Source of the DNA: Austwickia chelonae NBRC 105200
Lineage (GTDB): Bacteria > Actinomycetota > Actinomycetes > Actinomycetales > Dermatophilaceae
Assembly (NCBI RefSeq): GCF_000298175.1
Contig: NZ_BAGZ01000008.1
Location: 124,001 to 188,000, forward strand
Direction: 5' to 3'
DNA: 64,000 bases
Below the pieces are notes generated by a model, which was given only the letters and a program-made list of their open reading frames with translations, was not told the origin of the DNA and did not search any database. Made by a program: the position numbers and the translations under genes. Position 1 is the first letter of the stretch; each line of letters opens with the position of its first letter. Positions 46,598 through 56,040 of the stretch are shown in pieces.

Positions 46598-48507
46598 CAG
46601 CGGTCCTTCCGGGTCGCATCGGCGGAGACGGTGGCCGGCGCTCCGATGAGGTCGAGGATCGACGACAGCGCAGTCACCACATCCATACCGGCGAAGATCG
46701 AGTCGTCGACGGCGTCGGCACCGTCACCGAGCTCGGCGGGGCGTCCGGCGATGTAGATCTTGTCGACCCCGGCAGCGCGCAGGGCCTCGGCCACGGCGAC
46801 ACCTTGTTCGGCGTAACGGTCGGCCGAGGAACAGAGCACCGCCACGCGGGCGCCGATCTCCTTGGCCTGTGCGGCGATCTCCTCGGGAGTGCCGCCCTCG
46901 CTCCGCGGGGTGGCCAGGCCGCCCACGGCGAGCAGTGCACTGGTGAAGGTCTCCCGGGCGCCGAAGTCACGGCGGGCTCCCAGACAGGCCAGGAAGACCG
47001 GCGGCGCCGACCCCGTCGCCTGCTCGTGAGCCAGCGAACGGTCGCGCAACGCCTCGAAGATCTCCGAATCGCGGTGCGCCTCGAGGCCACCGGACGGGGT
47101 GGGGACGGCCGCGCGGGGACGACGGACCACCGGCTTCTCCGCCACCTGGGGGAACATGCTGACCCCGGTGAGCGGAAGCTGACGCTTCGCGAGCCGCTTG
47201 GCGCGTTCGGCGACGGTCGCCCCGATGCGTTCACGCACCAGCAGGTCGGCCAGCGCACGGGTCATCCCACCGGCGGCTTCGACCTCCTGGAAGGCAGCCC
47301 ACGCCTTCTGACTCATCTCCTCGGTGAGCTGCTCGACGTACCAGCTGCCCCCGGCAGGGTCGAGCACCCGGCCGACATTGCTCTCCTCGGCGAGCAACAC
47401 CTGGGTGTTGCGGGCGATGCGCCGGCTGAACTCGTCGGGCAACCCGGCCACGGTGTCGAAGGGCAGCACGGTGATGGCTTCGGCGGCGCCCACGGCGGCA
47501 CCGAAGCAGGCCATCGTGGTGCGCAGCATGTTGACGTACGGGTCGTCCCGGCTCATCATCCGCCACGAGGTGACCACGTGCAGGCGCGCGCCGCGTTCCT
47601 TCTCCGGGACGCCGCATTCCTCGCCCACCCGGGCCCAGGCCCGGCGCATCGCGCGCATCTTGGCGATGGTGAGGAATTCGTCGGCGGTCGCGTTGAGTCG
47701 GAACTCGATCTGGGAGAAGGCCTCGGCCGGGCTGATGCCGGCTTCGGCGAGGATGCGCAGGTAGTCGACCCCGGTGGCGACGGCGAAGGCGATCTCGTCG
47801 ACGTCCCCGGCCCCGGCGTCGTGGTAGGGGCGCATGTCCACCGAGATGGCCCGCACCTGCGGGTAGTCGGTGAGGCAGTCGCGGACGGCGGCGACCATGG
47901 GCTCCGTCCGGGGTTCTTCCCCGGTGCGGGCGGCCGCGCCGAGCGGGTCCAGCCCGAGGTTGCCGCGGGCCTGGCGGGTGACCAGGCCACGCTGGCGCCA
48001 GACGTCGCGGAGCGCCTGCGCGGCGGCTTCCTGGTCGGTGGCGCTGGTCACGCAGACGGGCGCCAGGTCGAGCAGGACGTCCTCGAGGACGCTGCCCAGG
48101 TCTTCGGCGTGTACGGCGTGCTCACCGATCTCGAACCACAGGGAGGTCGCGCCGCGTTCGAGGTCGGTCATGACGGCTTTGCGGGTGACGGCGGCGTCGG
48201 GGTCGTCGTGCAGGGAGCGTACGCCCCAGGGCACGTCGGCGGGCCGGTATCCGCTACCGCGGGTGAAGGGCATCACCCCGGGGTGACCGAGCGCGGAGGG
48301 TTCGTCTCCGGCTTCGTAGAGGCAGGGGATGCCGATGCCGTCCACGGTGGTGGTGTGCAGCCGGGCCTCTGCCGTGGCACCGTCGAGGCGTTTGTCCTCG
48401 GGGCGTCCGCGGTTGAGGACCTTGGCGACCAGGCCCTGCCACTGGTCGTGGCTGAGCGTGTCGAATCCGTCCGCGAGGGGGAGGAATGTCTCGTCGACGG
48501 AGGTCAT
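46597..48507 (-). CDS. mutA: Methylmalonyl-CoA mutase small subunit
   Basis: A 636-residue non-catalytic partner homologous to MutB. The barrel is conserved ([49 protein letters not shown]), but the C-terminal domain has RRDFGARE where the catalytic subunit has the DxHxxG cobalamin motif, as expected for the small subunit. ATG at 48507 has a strong AAAGGAGG site that may be folded into a hairpin. First gene of the mutA-mutB-meaB operon; no B12 riboswitch is seen upstream, which fits an enzyme induced by substrate rather than repressed by cofactor. Confidence 0.95.
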
Positions 48508-49006
48508 GGGCGGGCCTCCTTTCCGGAGGGAGCACAGGACAGCGCCTCCGCAGTGCGGTTGTCGGGCATGGCCGTCCTTGAATCGTTGAGAGGGTGCACA
48601 TGGTCGTCGACGCAGGCAGGAGCGCCCATGTCGTGCCATCCGGAGCGCGGCAACACTCCGGTGGTCCAGTTGGGAACGGGCATCACGAAGCGGGTCCTCC
48701 CCGAATCGTGCCTCCGTGGTGGGCGCCATCGGTTCGTTTCGGCGCTGTGGCCGGGACATTCCGACGGTACCTGCCTATGAAGGCGATGAACACGGGCGCG
48801 CCACGTCGTGCGGCGCACTGGCGGCGTCCGGGGACCGGGCACCTCTTACGCCTCCCAACCGGGGCTGGGAGAACCAGCGTTTCCACTGTATCCGTCGACA
48901 GGGTGCGCCAATACGGCCTTCAGTCCCGGTTCGAGGTGGAATGTGCTCCGTGTCCTGGGGTCCTTCGCCCGGTTCGGGACGATCCGCACCGGTGGGGCGC
49001 CTGCCG
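48508..49006. other. Divergent intergenic region between mutA and selD
   Basis: About 500 bases with no gene I can support. It holds the mutA leader (with a ribosome-site hairpin) and a CTCCCA-N8-TGGGAG hairpin at about 48852-48871. No cobalamin riboswitch, tRNA-Sec gene or other tRNA fold was found on either strand. The open frame upstream of the selD ATG (to 48716) is Arg/Gly-rich and looks non-coding. Confidence 0.5.
48515..48529 (-). promoter_or_regulatory. Hairpin sequestering the mutA ribosome binding site
   Basis: On the minus strand CCTCC (48529-48525) can pair with GGAGG (48519-48515) around a GGAAA loop; the second arm is the mutA Shine-Dalgarno itself. Such a structure could restrain mutA translation. 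GGAAA is close to a GNRA-type tetraloop in stability, but this is a five-base loop. Confidence 0.4.
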
Positions 49007-50035
49007 ATGGCTACGCTCGGCCGCGTGGACACTGCTGTTCGATTGACGAGATATGCCTCTGGCGGCGGATGCGCGTGCAAGCTTCCCGCAGGGCAGTTGG
49101 AAGCCTTGGTGGCCGACCTGCAGGGGGTGGCGCATCCGGATCTGATCGTCGGGCTCGACGACGGCGACGATGCGTGCGCGGTGCGCCTGTCGACCGGGAG
49201 CGGTGGTGAGAGCCAAGCGATCCTGTCGACGGCGGACTTCTTCACCCCGATGGTCGACGATCCGTACGACTGGGGGCGGATCGCGGCGGCGAACGCCCTC
49301 TCCGATGTCTACGCGATGGGCGGTCGTCCGATCGCGGCGATCAACCTGGTCGGTTGGCCGGTGGACGTCCTGCCCGACGAGCTGCTGCGCGAGGTGCTGC
49401 GGGGTGGCCTGGACGTCGCGAGGCAGGCGGTCTGCCCGGTGGCCGGGGGTCATTCGATCTCGGCGCCTGAGCCGCTGTACGGGATGGCGGTCACCGGCGT
49501 GGCCGATCCGTCGAGGCTGCTGCGCAATGACGCGGCCCGGCCGGGGCTGCCGCTGAGCCTGACCAAACCGGTCGGGGTGGGGCTGTTGAACAACCGGCAC
49601 AAGGCCACCGGGGAGCACTTCCCTCAGGCGGTGGAGTCGATGACGACCTTGAACGCCTCCTCCTCCGAGGCCGCTCTGGCGGCCGGGGTGCGGGCCTGCA
49701 CCGATGTCACCGGTTTCGGGCTGCTCGGTCACCTGTTCAAGATGATGCGGGCCTCGGGGACGGCCGCGGTGGTCGAAGCCTCGGCGGTGCCGGTGTTGGC
49801 GGGGGCCCGGCAGGCCTTCCGTGACGGTTTCGTCCCGGGCGGGTCCCGACGCAATCTGGACTGGGTACGAGCTCACCTGGAGGTGGGTCCTGGTGTCGAC
49901 GAGGAGGATCTGTTGGTCCTGGCCGACGCTCAGACGTCAGGGGGTCTTCTGGTGGTCGGTGAGCTCCCGGGCTGCCCGGTGATCGGGCAGGTGGTTCCTT
50001 CGGACGGGGGAGCGACGGTGCGGGTGCGCCACTGA
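49007..50035 (+). CDS. selD: Selenophosphate synthase SelD (selenide, water dikinase)
   Basis: A 342-residue enzyme making selenophosphate from selenide and ATP, needed for selenocysteine or selenouridine. The glycine-rich N-terminal motif GGGCACK holds catalytic Cys22 and Lys25 (Cys instead of selenocysteine). DDGDDACAV, TADFFTPMVDDPYDWGRIAAANALSDVYAMGG and TSGGLLV are diagnostic. ATG at 49007 is chosen by length and homology; the ribosome site is weak, and GTG at 49025 is possible. The gene stands alone: no selA, selB or tRNA-Sec gene is in the window. Confidence 0.93.
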   Translation: MATLGRVDTAVRLTRYASGGGCACKLPAGQLEALVADLQGVAHPDLIVGLDDGDDACAVRLSTGSGGESQAILSTADFFTPMVDDPYDWGRIAAANALSDVYAMGGRPIAAINLVGWPVDVLPDELLREVLRGGLDVARQAVCPVAGGHSISAPEPLYGMAVTGVADPSRLLRNDAARPGLPLSLTKPVGVGLLNNRHKATGEHFPQAVESMTTLNASSSEAALAAGVRACTDVTGFGLLGHLFKMMRASGTAAVVEASAVPVLAGARQAFRDGFVPGGSRRNLDWVRAHLEVGPGVDEEDLLVLADAQTSGGLLVVGELPGCPVIGQVVPSDGGATVRVRH

Positions 50036-50052
50036 CCGGAGAGGGGCACGGG

Positions 50053-50086
50053 CCGGGGCGGGCAGCGAGAGTGCTGCCCGCCCCGG
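50053..50086. terminator. Bidirectional terminator between selD and the MFS transporter
   Basis: A perfect 14-bp stem (CCGGGGCGGGCAGC and its complement) around loop GAGAGT, lying between two convergent genes. Confidence 0.8.
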
Positions 50087-50109
50087 CGTGTCGGTCGTGC
50101 CCCGGCGTG

Positions 50110-51456
50110 TCAGGCGGGGGCCGGTTCCTGGGCTTGGGCTTCGGCGTCGACGGTCTTGGGCTTCGGGGGCTTGGTGACCATCGGGATCAGCGATCCGACC
50201 AGGGCGATGGCTCCGATGACGGTGTAGGCCAGCAGGTAGTTCTTCTCTCCGCCGCTGCCCAGCAGCGCGGAGGTCAGCAAGGGCCCGCTGACCCCGCCGA
50301 TCGACCATCCGATCAACATCAGCCCGTAGATGCCACCGGCATTGCTCACACCGAAGAATTTGCCCGCGGTGGAGGGGAGCGCGCCGAAGCTGCCGCCGTA
50401 GCAGGTGTAGATGATCGCCGCGAGCATGGCGAACACGGCGGGGGAGGCGCCGACGCGGGGCAGCAGGATCAGGCAGACCCCTTGGATGCCGAGGATGGCG
50501 GCGAAGGTCGGCATCTTGCCGATCTTGTCCGAGGCAGCGGCCCAGAGGATGCGGCCTGCCCCGTTGAACAGCCCCATGATGCCGACGAGTCCGGCAGCGC
50601 TGGCGGCGTCGTACTGGGCGATGGACGCTGCCGAGTCGGCGGCCACGGAGACCAGGGAGATCCCGGCGGTGACGCACAGGGTGAGGATGAGCGTCATCAG
50701 GTACCACTGGGGGGTGGCCAGGGCTTCCTTCTGGGTGAAGTCGCGGGTGCCGACCGCTGCTGCGGGTTTCTTCGCGCGTTGTGCGGCCATCCCGGCGGGC
50801 AGCCAGCCTTGCGGGGGGTTGACGAAGACCATGGCGCCGACCAGGCCGATGACCAGGTAGAAGATGCCCAGGATCAGGAAGGGTTTGGCCGGGTTGGCCC
50901 GGTCGAGCTGGATGAGGGCCTGGGCCACCGGCGAGGCGATCATCGCGCCGAAACCGAAGCCGCCGACGGCGATGCCGGTGATGATCCCGGCGCGGTCGGG
51001 GAACCATTTCTGCAGCAGGGCGATGGGCACGATGTAGGCGAGTCCGAGACCGAAGCCGCCGAGCAGGCCGTAGGAGACGATCAGCAACCACAGTTGGCCG
51101 GGTTCCTGGGCGAAGGAGCTGATCATGTTGCCGAGGGAGTACAGCAGGACTCCGACCAGCGCTACCGGGCGCGGCCCGTGTCGATCCTGCACACGCCCGC
51201 CGATGAAGGAGCCCACGAAGATCATCGCGATACACGTCTCGAAGGGGATCGACGCTTCGAGGGGAGTCAACTGCATGCGTGATTCGGGGGACTGGAAGGC
51301 CTTGCTGAAGGTGCTCCAGGCGTAGACGGCGCCGATGGCCAGTTGGACCATCACCCCGCCGATCAGGATGAGCCACCGGTTGACCGGTATCTGCAGGGAT
51401 CTTCTCGGGCCGTCCTCCTGTGGGCCAGAGAAGGCGGGGGAGGAGCTGTTCGTCAT
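50110..51456 (-). CDS. MFS transporter, oxalate/formate antiporter (OFA) family
   Basis: A 448-residue protein with twelve hydrophobic helices. The helix-1 segment GGVMVQLAIGAVYAWSTFSKAF is the OFA signature, and GRVQDRHGPRPVALVG is the MFS loop 2-3 motif. The C-terminal 20 residues are an acidic, Ala/Pro-rich tail. OFA members carry oxalate, formate, lactate, pyruvate or other monocarboxylates. Substrate is not readable here; a C1-C3 acid is likely. ATG follows GGAAAGG. Confidence 0.88.
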   Translation of the reverse strand: MTNSSSPAFSGPQEDGPRRSLQIPVNRWLILIGGVMVQLAIGAVYAWSTFSKAFQSPESRMQLTPLEASIPFETCIAMIFVGSFIGGRVQDRHGPRPVALVGVLLYSLGNMISSFAQEPGQLWLLIVSYGLLGGFGLGLAYIVPIALLQKWFPDRAGIITGIAVGGFGFGAMIASPVAQALIQLDRANPAKPFLILGIFYLVIGLVGAMVFVNPPQGWLPAGMAAQRAKKPAAAVGTRDFTQKEALATPQWYLMTLILTLCVTAGISLVSVAADSAASIAQYDAASAAGLVGIMGLFNGAGRILWAAASDKIGKMPTFAAILGIQGVCLILLPRVGASPAVFAMLAAIIYTCYGGSFGALPSTAGKFFGVSNAGGIYGLMLIGWSIGGVSGPLLTSALLGSGGEKNYLLAYTVIGAIALVGSLIPMVTKPPKPKTVDAEAQAQEPAPA

Positions 51457-51613
51457 GACCGGCCTTTCCTGCGGTGCTACCTCGAGTCTGTGGTGCGGGC
51501 CGAAGGCCCTCCCCGGTGGGTGTCGCCCCGGGGCCGGATTCGACGATACCTAACCAGGTGAGCGCCCTTTTCGACGGCAGGGCCATTTGTCTCATCTGTG
51601 GTCGGGGACAAGG

Positions 51614-51655
51614 CACGACGTGGGGTCGGAGCCGGTGGTCCGACCCCACGTCGTG
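51614..51655 (-). terminator. Strong hairpin downstream of the small membrane protein gene
   Basis: A perfect 16-bp stem (CACGACGTGGGGTCGG and complement) around a 10-base loop, about 34 bases past the stop at 51689 and upstream of the MFS gene. Confidence 0.75.
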
Positions 51656-51688
51656 GGGAGATCGAGGTGTTGCCCGGGTGGCCCGGGG

Positions 51689-52216
51689 TCAGGACTTGCG
51701 GGAGTCCGCGTACGTGGTGAGCGCGGCGAGGACCCCTGATCCGGCGGCGAGGACCGTCCGGGGGTGGGAGAAACCGCGGTCGGACAGCCGTCGGGTGATC
51801 GCATTGCTGACCTTGCGTCCGCCGACGCTGCTGGCCACCATCAGCAGCACGCCTCCGGCGACGAGGAACCACTGGGTGGGTTCGGCGATCTCGGAGAGCT
51901 TCTGGGGGATGGCCTCCCGGGGGTCCTCTTCCTGCTCGAGGCCTTCTTCGAGGTCTTTCTCCTGCTGCATCTCGAGGTCGCCCAGGAGCACCGAGGCCGC
52001 GGTGGCGCCGACGACCAGGGTGGTCTTGGCCGCGATACGGACGGTGCGGGAGGGGATCCATTCGGGCATGGCTTCCCAGAGGAAGACGACGAGGCCGCTG
52101 CCGACGGCTGCGCTGATCCTCACCGTGTTCGGTGAACAGTTCAGCTTTTCGAGGGTGTAGCCTGCGCGGCGGTTCTCTGCGGCCGGCTGGGCCGGCAGGA
52201 CGGGGATCTGGGACAT
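51689..52216 (-). CDS. Small two-helix membrane protein with acidic linker, unknown function
   Basis: A 175-residue protein. After a Pro-rich N-terminus there are hydrophobic stretches near residues 40-55 (ISAAVGSGLVVFLW) and 65-82 (AAKTTLVVGATAASVLLG), then a very acidic segment (EMQQEKDLEEGLEQEEDPRE), another hydrophobic helix (FLVAGGVLLMVASSVGG) and a hydrophobic C-terminus. ATG at 52216 follows AGGGAG. No family is recognised. The following gene on the same strand is the MFS transporter but a terminator separates them. Confidence 0.7.
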   Translation of the reverse strand: MSQIPVLPAQPAAENRRAGYTLEKLNCSPNTVRISAAVGSGLVVFLWEAMPEWIPSRTVRIAAKTTLVVGATAASVLLGDLEMQQEKDLEEGLEQEEDPREAIPQKLSEIAEPTQWFLVAGGVLLMVASSVGGRKVSNAITRRLSDRGFSHPRTVLAAGSGVLAALTTYADSRKS

Positions 52217-52326
52217 GTGGGCTCCCTGGGGTGGGCTCGAAGGGGAAGTCCACACTATCCCGCTGGCGGGCAGGCCGAACCCGAGGTGCGTCAAGCGATC
52301 TGAGGGCTCGGATCTAGGGTGAGGAG

Positions 52327-53382
52327 ATGACTTCCGATCTGCTGCACGACCCGCGCAAGGTGTCTTTCGCCTCCGACAACTACTCCGGGGTCCATCCGGA
52401 GGTGATGGAGGCCCTGTCCCTGGCCAACGGCGGCCATGTGACCAGTTATGGCGCGGATCCGTACACGGACCGGTTGACCGAAGTGATGAAGGGCCATTTC
52501 GGGGATCGTGCCGAGACCTACCCGGTGTTCAACGGCACCGGTGCGAATGTCGTCGCCTTGATGTTGGCGGCTCGTCCGTGGGATGCGGTGGTCTGTGCGG
52601 ATGTCGCGCACATCAACAACGACGAGTGCGGCGCTCCGGAGAAGGTCGGCGGGTTGAAACTGGTGCCGGTCCCGACCGGTGACGGGAAGGTCACTCCGGA
52701 ACTGCTCGACACCAAGGCGCGCAATTTCGGGTTCGAGCACGCGGCTCAGCCTCGGCTGCTCTCGCTCACCCAGGCCACCGAGTCGGGCACGGTGTACACG
52801 GTCGAGGAGTTGGCGGCGGTGGTGGGCCGGGCGAAGGAGCACGGGATGGTGGTGCACCTGGACGGCAGCAGGCTGTCCAATGCCGCCGCGGCGCTGGGGG
52901 TGCCCTTGCGCGCGTTGACCACCGACATCGGGGTCGACCTGCTCAGCCTGGGCGGCACCAAGAACGGGCTGATGGGCGCGGAGGCGGTGGTCGTCCTCTC
53001 TCCGGAGGTGGTGCACGGCCCGCTGTACGTCCGTAAGCTCACCACGCAGCTGGCCAGCAAGATGCGTTTCATCTCGGCTCAGCTCGTGGCCTTGTACGAG
53101 GGCGACCTGTGGCGGGAGTCGGCGGCCCATGCCAATGCGATGGCGGCCCGCTTGGCGGAGCAGGTGCGGGAGATCCCGGGGATCAGGGTCACTCAGGATC
53201 CTCAGGTCAATGCGGTGTTCGCGGTCATGCCCGGCGAGGCTGCGGATCGACTGCGGGAGCGTTATGCCTTCTACGACTGGGACGAGTCGATCGGTGAGGT
53301 GCGGTGGATGTGCTCCTTCGACACGTCCGTCGAGGATGTCGACGGTTTCGTGGCGGCGGCCCGTGAGGTGATGTCCTCCTGA
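52327..53382 (+). CDS. ltaE: Low-specificity L-threonine aldolase (PLP enzyme)
   Basis: A 351-residue fold-type I PLP enzyme that cleaves L-threonine or L-allo-threonine to glycine and acetaldehyde. Signature segments: FASDNYSGVHPEVMEAL, SYGADPYTDRLTE, FNGTGANVVAL, VHLDGSRLSNAAAALG (the PLP-ring Asp) and LGGTKNGLMGAE with the Schiff-base Lys212. It resembles the beta-eliminating-lyase group, so another beta-hydroxy amino acid aldolase is possible. Converges with the SGNH gene with only 12 bases between stops. Confidence 0.92.
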   Translation: MTSDLLHDPRKVSFASDNYSGVHPEVMEALSLANGGHVTSYGADPYTDRLTEVMKGHFGDRAETYPVFNGTGANVVALMLAARPWDAVVCADVAHINNDECGAPEKVGGLKLVPVPTGDGKVTPELLDTKARNFGFEHAAQPRLLSLTQATESGTVYTVEELAAVVGRAKEHGMVVHLDGSRLSNAAAALGVPLRALTTDIGVDLLSLGGTKNGLMGAEAVVVLSPEVVHGPLYVRKLTTQLASKMRFISAQLVALYEGDLWRESAAHANAMAARLAEQVREIPGIRVTQDPQVNAVFAVMPGEAADRLRERYAFYDWDESIGEVRWMCSFDTSVEDVDGFVAAAREVMSS

Positions 53383-53394
53383 GCCGGGGCGGGT

Positions 53395-54225
53395 TCAGTC
53401 GGCGCGTCTGTCGTCGGTCCGGTATCGGAGCAGTTCGGCACGTTTGGCGGTGCGGTGGTCGCCGGAGCTGCGTCCGGTGAGGCGGCGGTGCACCCAGGGG
53501 CGTAGGTGCAGGTTCACCCAGTCGCGTTCGGCGCGGAGGCGTTCGGTCATGCCGATCGGGGGCGCCGGGGGCAGCGGAGCATCCCAGGAGGTGTCCTCGG
53601 CGGAGTAACCGAGCGCGGTGAAGGCGTTGAGTGCTACGCGTCGATGTCCTTCGTCGGTCATGTGGATGCGGTCTTCGGCCCACATCCGCCAGTCCTTGAG
53701 CGCGTCCATGCCCCATTGGTCGATGACATGGCATCCGTGTCGTCGGGCGATGGTCCAGATGTTCGCGGTGTGGATGGCATGGCGTCCGCGGACGTGTCTG
53801 AGGAGGGGCGCGCCGGCAGGGTCGGTGGGGGTGGCGAGCAGGACGTCGGCTCCGGTGGCGCGGGCCTGGGCGGCGGCTTTTTCGAGGCGGGCGGCGAGAT
53901 CGTCCATGTCGGCCCGGGGCCGGAGGATGTCGTTGCCGCCGCCGACGATGGAGATCAGGTCGGGGCGCAGGTCGAGGGCTGCGGGGAGCTGCCGGTCGGT
54001 GATGTCGGCCAGGAGGCGTCCGCGGACGGCCAGGTTGGCATAGCCGAGTTCGGCTCCTTCCCGTCGGGCCACCTGGGCGAGCATCGCGGCGAGTCGGTCG
54101 GCCCAACCGAGGTATTCGCCGGGGTTGTCGGGGTCGGGGTCGCACATGCCTTCGGTGTAGGAGTCGCCGATGGCGACATAGCGACGCCAGGGGTGTTCCG
54201 GGGGTTTCATGCGGGCCAGGGTCAT
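53395..54225 (-). CDS. SGNH/GDSL-family hydrolase
   Basis: A 276-residue predicted esterase. Block I is [12 protein letters not shown] (catalytic Ser), block II Gly in YANLAVRGR, block III Asn in SIVGGGNDI, block V Asp-x-x-His in [11 protein letters not shown]. All four blocks are present. No signal peptide is seen. ATG at 54225 overlaps the ung stop as ATGA, with TGGAG upstream; ATG at 54210 is an alternative. Substrate unknown: lipase, thioesterase or carbohydrate esterase are all possible. Confidence 0.88.
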   Translation of the reverse strand: MTLARMKPPEHPWRRYVAIGDSYTEGMCDPDPDNPGEYLGWADRLAAMLAQVARREGAELGYANLAVRGRLLADITDRQLPAALDLRPDLISIVGGGNDILRPRADMDDLAARLEKAAAQARATGADVLLATPTDPAGAPLLRHVRGRHAIHTANIWTIARRHGCHVIDQWGMDALKDWRMWAEDRIHMTDEGHRRVALNAFTALGYSAEDTSWDAPLPPAPPIGMTERLRAERDWVNLHLRPWVHRRLTGRSSGDHRTAKRAELLRYRTDDRRAD

Positions 54226-54911
54226 GGCAGGCTCCAGTCGATCGGGTCGGCGCCGGCGTGGACGAGAAGCTCGTTGGCCCGGGTGAAGGGGCGTGATCCG
54301 AAGAAACCGGAGTGGGCCGACAACGGTGAGGGGTGGACCGATTCGACGAGCGGGACGCCGCTGAGTGCGGGGGCCAGGGAGCGGGCGTCCCGTCCCCACA
54401 GGATCGCGACGAGGGGTTGTCCTGCGGCGGCCCGTTCGGCGAGGACGGTGATCGCCCGGTCGGTGACGGCCTCCCATCCTTTGCCGCGATGGCTGGCGGC
54501 GGCGCCGGGGCGCACGGTGAGCACCCTGTTGAGCAGCATGACGCCGCGGTCGGCCCAGGGGGTGAGGTCTCCGCAGGTGGGTCGCGGGACACCGAGGTCG
54601 GTGGTCATCTCCTGGAAGATGTTGATCAGGCTCTTGGGGACGGGGCGGACGTCGGGGGCGACGCTGAAGGAGAGCCCGACGGCGTGGCCGGGGGTGGGGT
54701 AGGGGTCCTGGCCGACGATGAGGACGCGGACGTCGGGGAGAGGTCGGGAGAAGGCTCGGAGGACGTTTTCCCCGGCGGGCAGATAGCCGCGTCCGGCGGC
54801 GACTTCTTCCCGGAGGAAGGTTCCCATGGCGCTGATCCGGTCGGCGACGGGTTCGAGGGCTTCGGCCCAGGTGGGGTGGATGAGCTCGGCGAGGGGGCGT
54901 GGTGCGGACAC
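54222..54911 (-). CDS. ung: Uracil-DNA glycosylase
   Basis: A 229-residue family 1 enzyme that removes uracil from DNA. Catalytic motif GQDPY (Asp69), followed by [13 protein letters not shown] in the actinobacterial form, the LLNRVLTV segment, WGRDA, and the [17 protein letters not shown] loop with the catalytic His. The start is GTG at 54911. Co-transcribed with the SGNH hydrolase by ATGA overlap. Confidence 0.95.
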   Translation of the reverse strand: MSAPRPLAELIHPTWAEALEPVADRISAMGTFLREEVAAGRGYLPAGENVLRAFSRPLPDVRVLIVGQDPYPTPGHAVGLSFSVAPDVRPVPKSLINIFQEMTTDLGVPRPTCGDLTPWADRGVMLLNRVLTVRPGAAASHRGKGWEAVTDRAITVLAERAAAGQPLVAILWGRDARSLAPALSGVPLVESVHPSPLSAHSGFFGSRPFTRANELLVHAGADPIDWSLP

Positions 54912-55212
54912 GGCCTCACCTTAGCGAGTCCTTTACGAGCGGTGGACTTCCGGTCGTCCGGGCCGGTTCGGTGCCGTCGGGGTGATGGGAGCGGGGTGGT
55001 GCCGTAGATGTGCGGGTCCGTCGGTGATTTTCCGGCGAGGGGAGACAAGGGTGTTGTCGAGATGAATATCCGGGTTTCGGCGTCGCCCGGGGGGTGCAAA
55101 AACGGACTTTCTTCTTAAGCTGGTTAGTGGGTTGTCGGCAGATCGAACCGCACCGAGACGAGCACGGTCGATCGGCGACTTTCGTGAACATGACCGAGAG
55201 CAGAGGGAATCG
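54912..55212. promoter_or_regulatory. Divergent promoter region between ung and the ABC exporter
   Basis: About 300 bases with no supported gene. The right part (about 55095-55130) is AT-rich with AAAAACGGA and TTCTTCTTAAGC stretches and likely contains the promoter of the ABC exporter operon. No clear operator is seen. Confidence 0.35.
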
Positions 55213-56037
55213 ATGACGCTATTCCGCGAGAGGCCCCGGCCGGAGGACACGAACCCGGAGGAGTCCGGAACCGGAGATGTCGCGGCGACGGCACGACAAC
55301 TGGTCAAGGTCTACGGCATGGGTTCTGCGCAGGTCGTGGCGCTGGACCGGGTTGATCTGGACATTCGCGCAGGGGAGTTCACGGCGATCATGGGTCCTTC
55401 GGGGTCGGGGAAGTCGACCCTGATGCATTGCATGGCGGGTCTGGACTATGTCACCCAGGGTGAGGTCACCATCGGCGGGACCTCCTTGTCGAAGTTGAGT
55501 GACAAGAAGCTCACCGCCTTGCGGCGGGACAACATCGGTTTCGTCTTCCAGTCGTTCAACCTGATTCCGACATTGACGGCGAAGGAGAACATTCTGTTGC
55601 CGATGTCGATCGCGGGACGGAAACCGGACCGGAGCTGGTACGAGACGGTCATCGAGACGACAGGTTTGGCCGATCGGCTCGCGCACAAGCCCTCGGAGCT
55701 CTCCGGCGGGCAGCAGCAGCGGGTGGCCTGCGCCCGGGCCCTGGTCTCCCGCCCGGACATCGTCTTCGCGGACGAACCGACCGGTAATCTCGACTCCCGT
55801 TCCGGCGCGGAGGTGCTGGCCTTCCTGCGGCACAGCGTGGACAGTTACCGGCAGACCTTGGTGATGGTCACCCACGACCCGACGGCCGCGGGGTACACCG
55901 ATCGGGTGGTCTTCCTGGCCGACGGTCGGATCGTCTCCGAGTTGCGTCGACCGACTCCGGAGAAGGTCCTGGAGACGATGACCTCGTTGGACCGCCGGGC
56001 TGCGGCGTCGGTGCTCGGCGACCGTTCGGAGGCCTGA
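55213..56037 (+). CDS. ABC exporter ATP-binding protein, MacB/LolD-type
   Basis: A 274-residue ATPase. Walker [10 protein letters not shown]-loop in [18 protein letters not shown], signature [15 protein letters not shown], Walker [13 protein letters not shown] and switch His in VMVTHDPTA mark the MacB/LolD/FtsE group. The first 38 residues are a charged extension beyond the usual start. ATG at 55213 follows AGAGGGA; an upstream ATG at 55132 is less likely. The permease begins three bases after the stop. Confidence 0.93.
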   Translation: MTLFRERPRPEDTNPEESGTGDVAATARQLVKVYGMGSAQVVALDRVDLDIRAGEFTAIMGPSGSGKSTLMHCMAGLDYVTQGEVTIGGTSLSKLSDKKLTALRRDNIGFVFQSFNLIPTLTAKENILLPMSIAGRKPDRSWYETVIETTGLADRLAHKPSELSGGQQQRVACARALVSRPDIVFADEPTGNLDSRSGAEVLAFLRHSVDSYRQTLVMVTHDPTAAGYTDRVVFLADGRIVSELRRPTPEKVLETMTSLDRRAAASVLGDRSEA

Positions 56038-56040
56038 ACG

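Noticed and set aside
48508-48760. Cobalamin riboswitch before the B12-dependent mutA gene
   Set aside because: No B12-box core or CCGCCACTG-like segment is found on the minus strand; only local hairpins are present.
48560-49006. Possible tRNA-Sec gene beside selD
   Set aside because: No cloverleaf, no TTCAA-type anticodon loop in a proper stem, and no GTTCGA TPsiC loop on either strand.
49070-49080. Possible selenocysteine (TGA) at the SelD catalytic site
   Set aside because: The motif GGGCACK is encoded by normal Cys codons (TGC), so no recoding is needed.
54846-55212. Alternative start at 55132 for the ABC ATPase
   Set aside because: The ATG at 55213 has a clear AGAGGGA site, and the extra 27 residues from the upstream start look non-coding.
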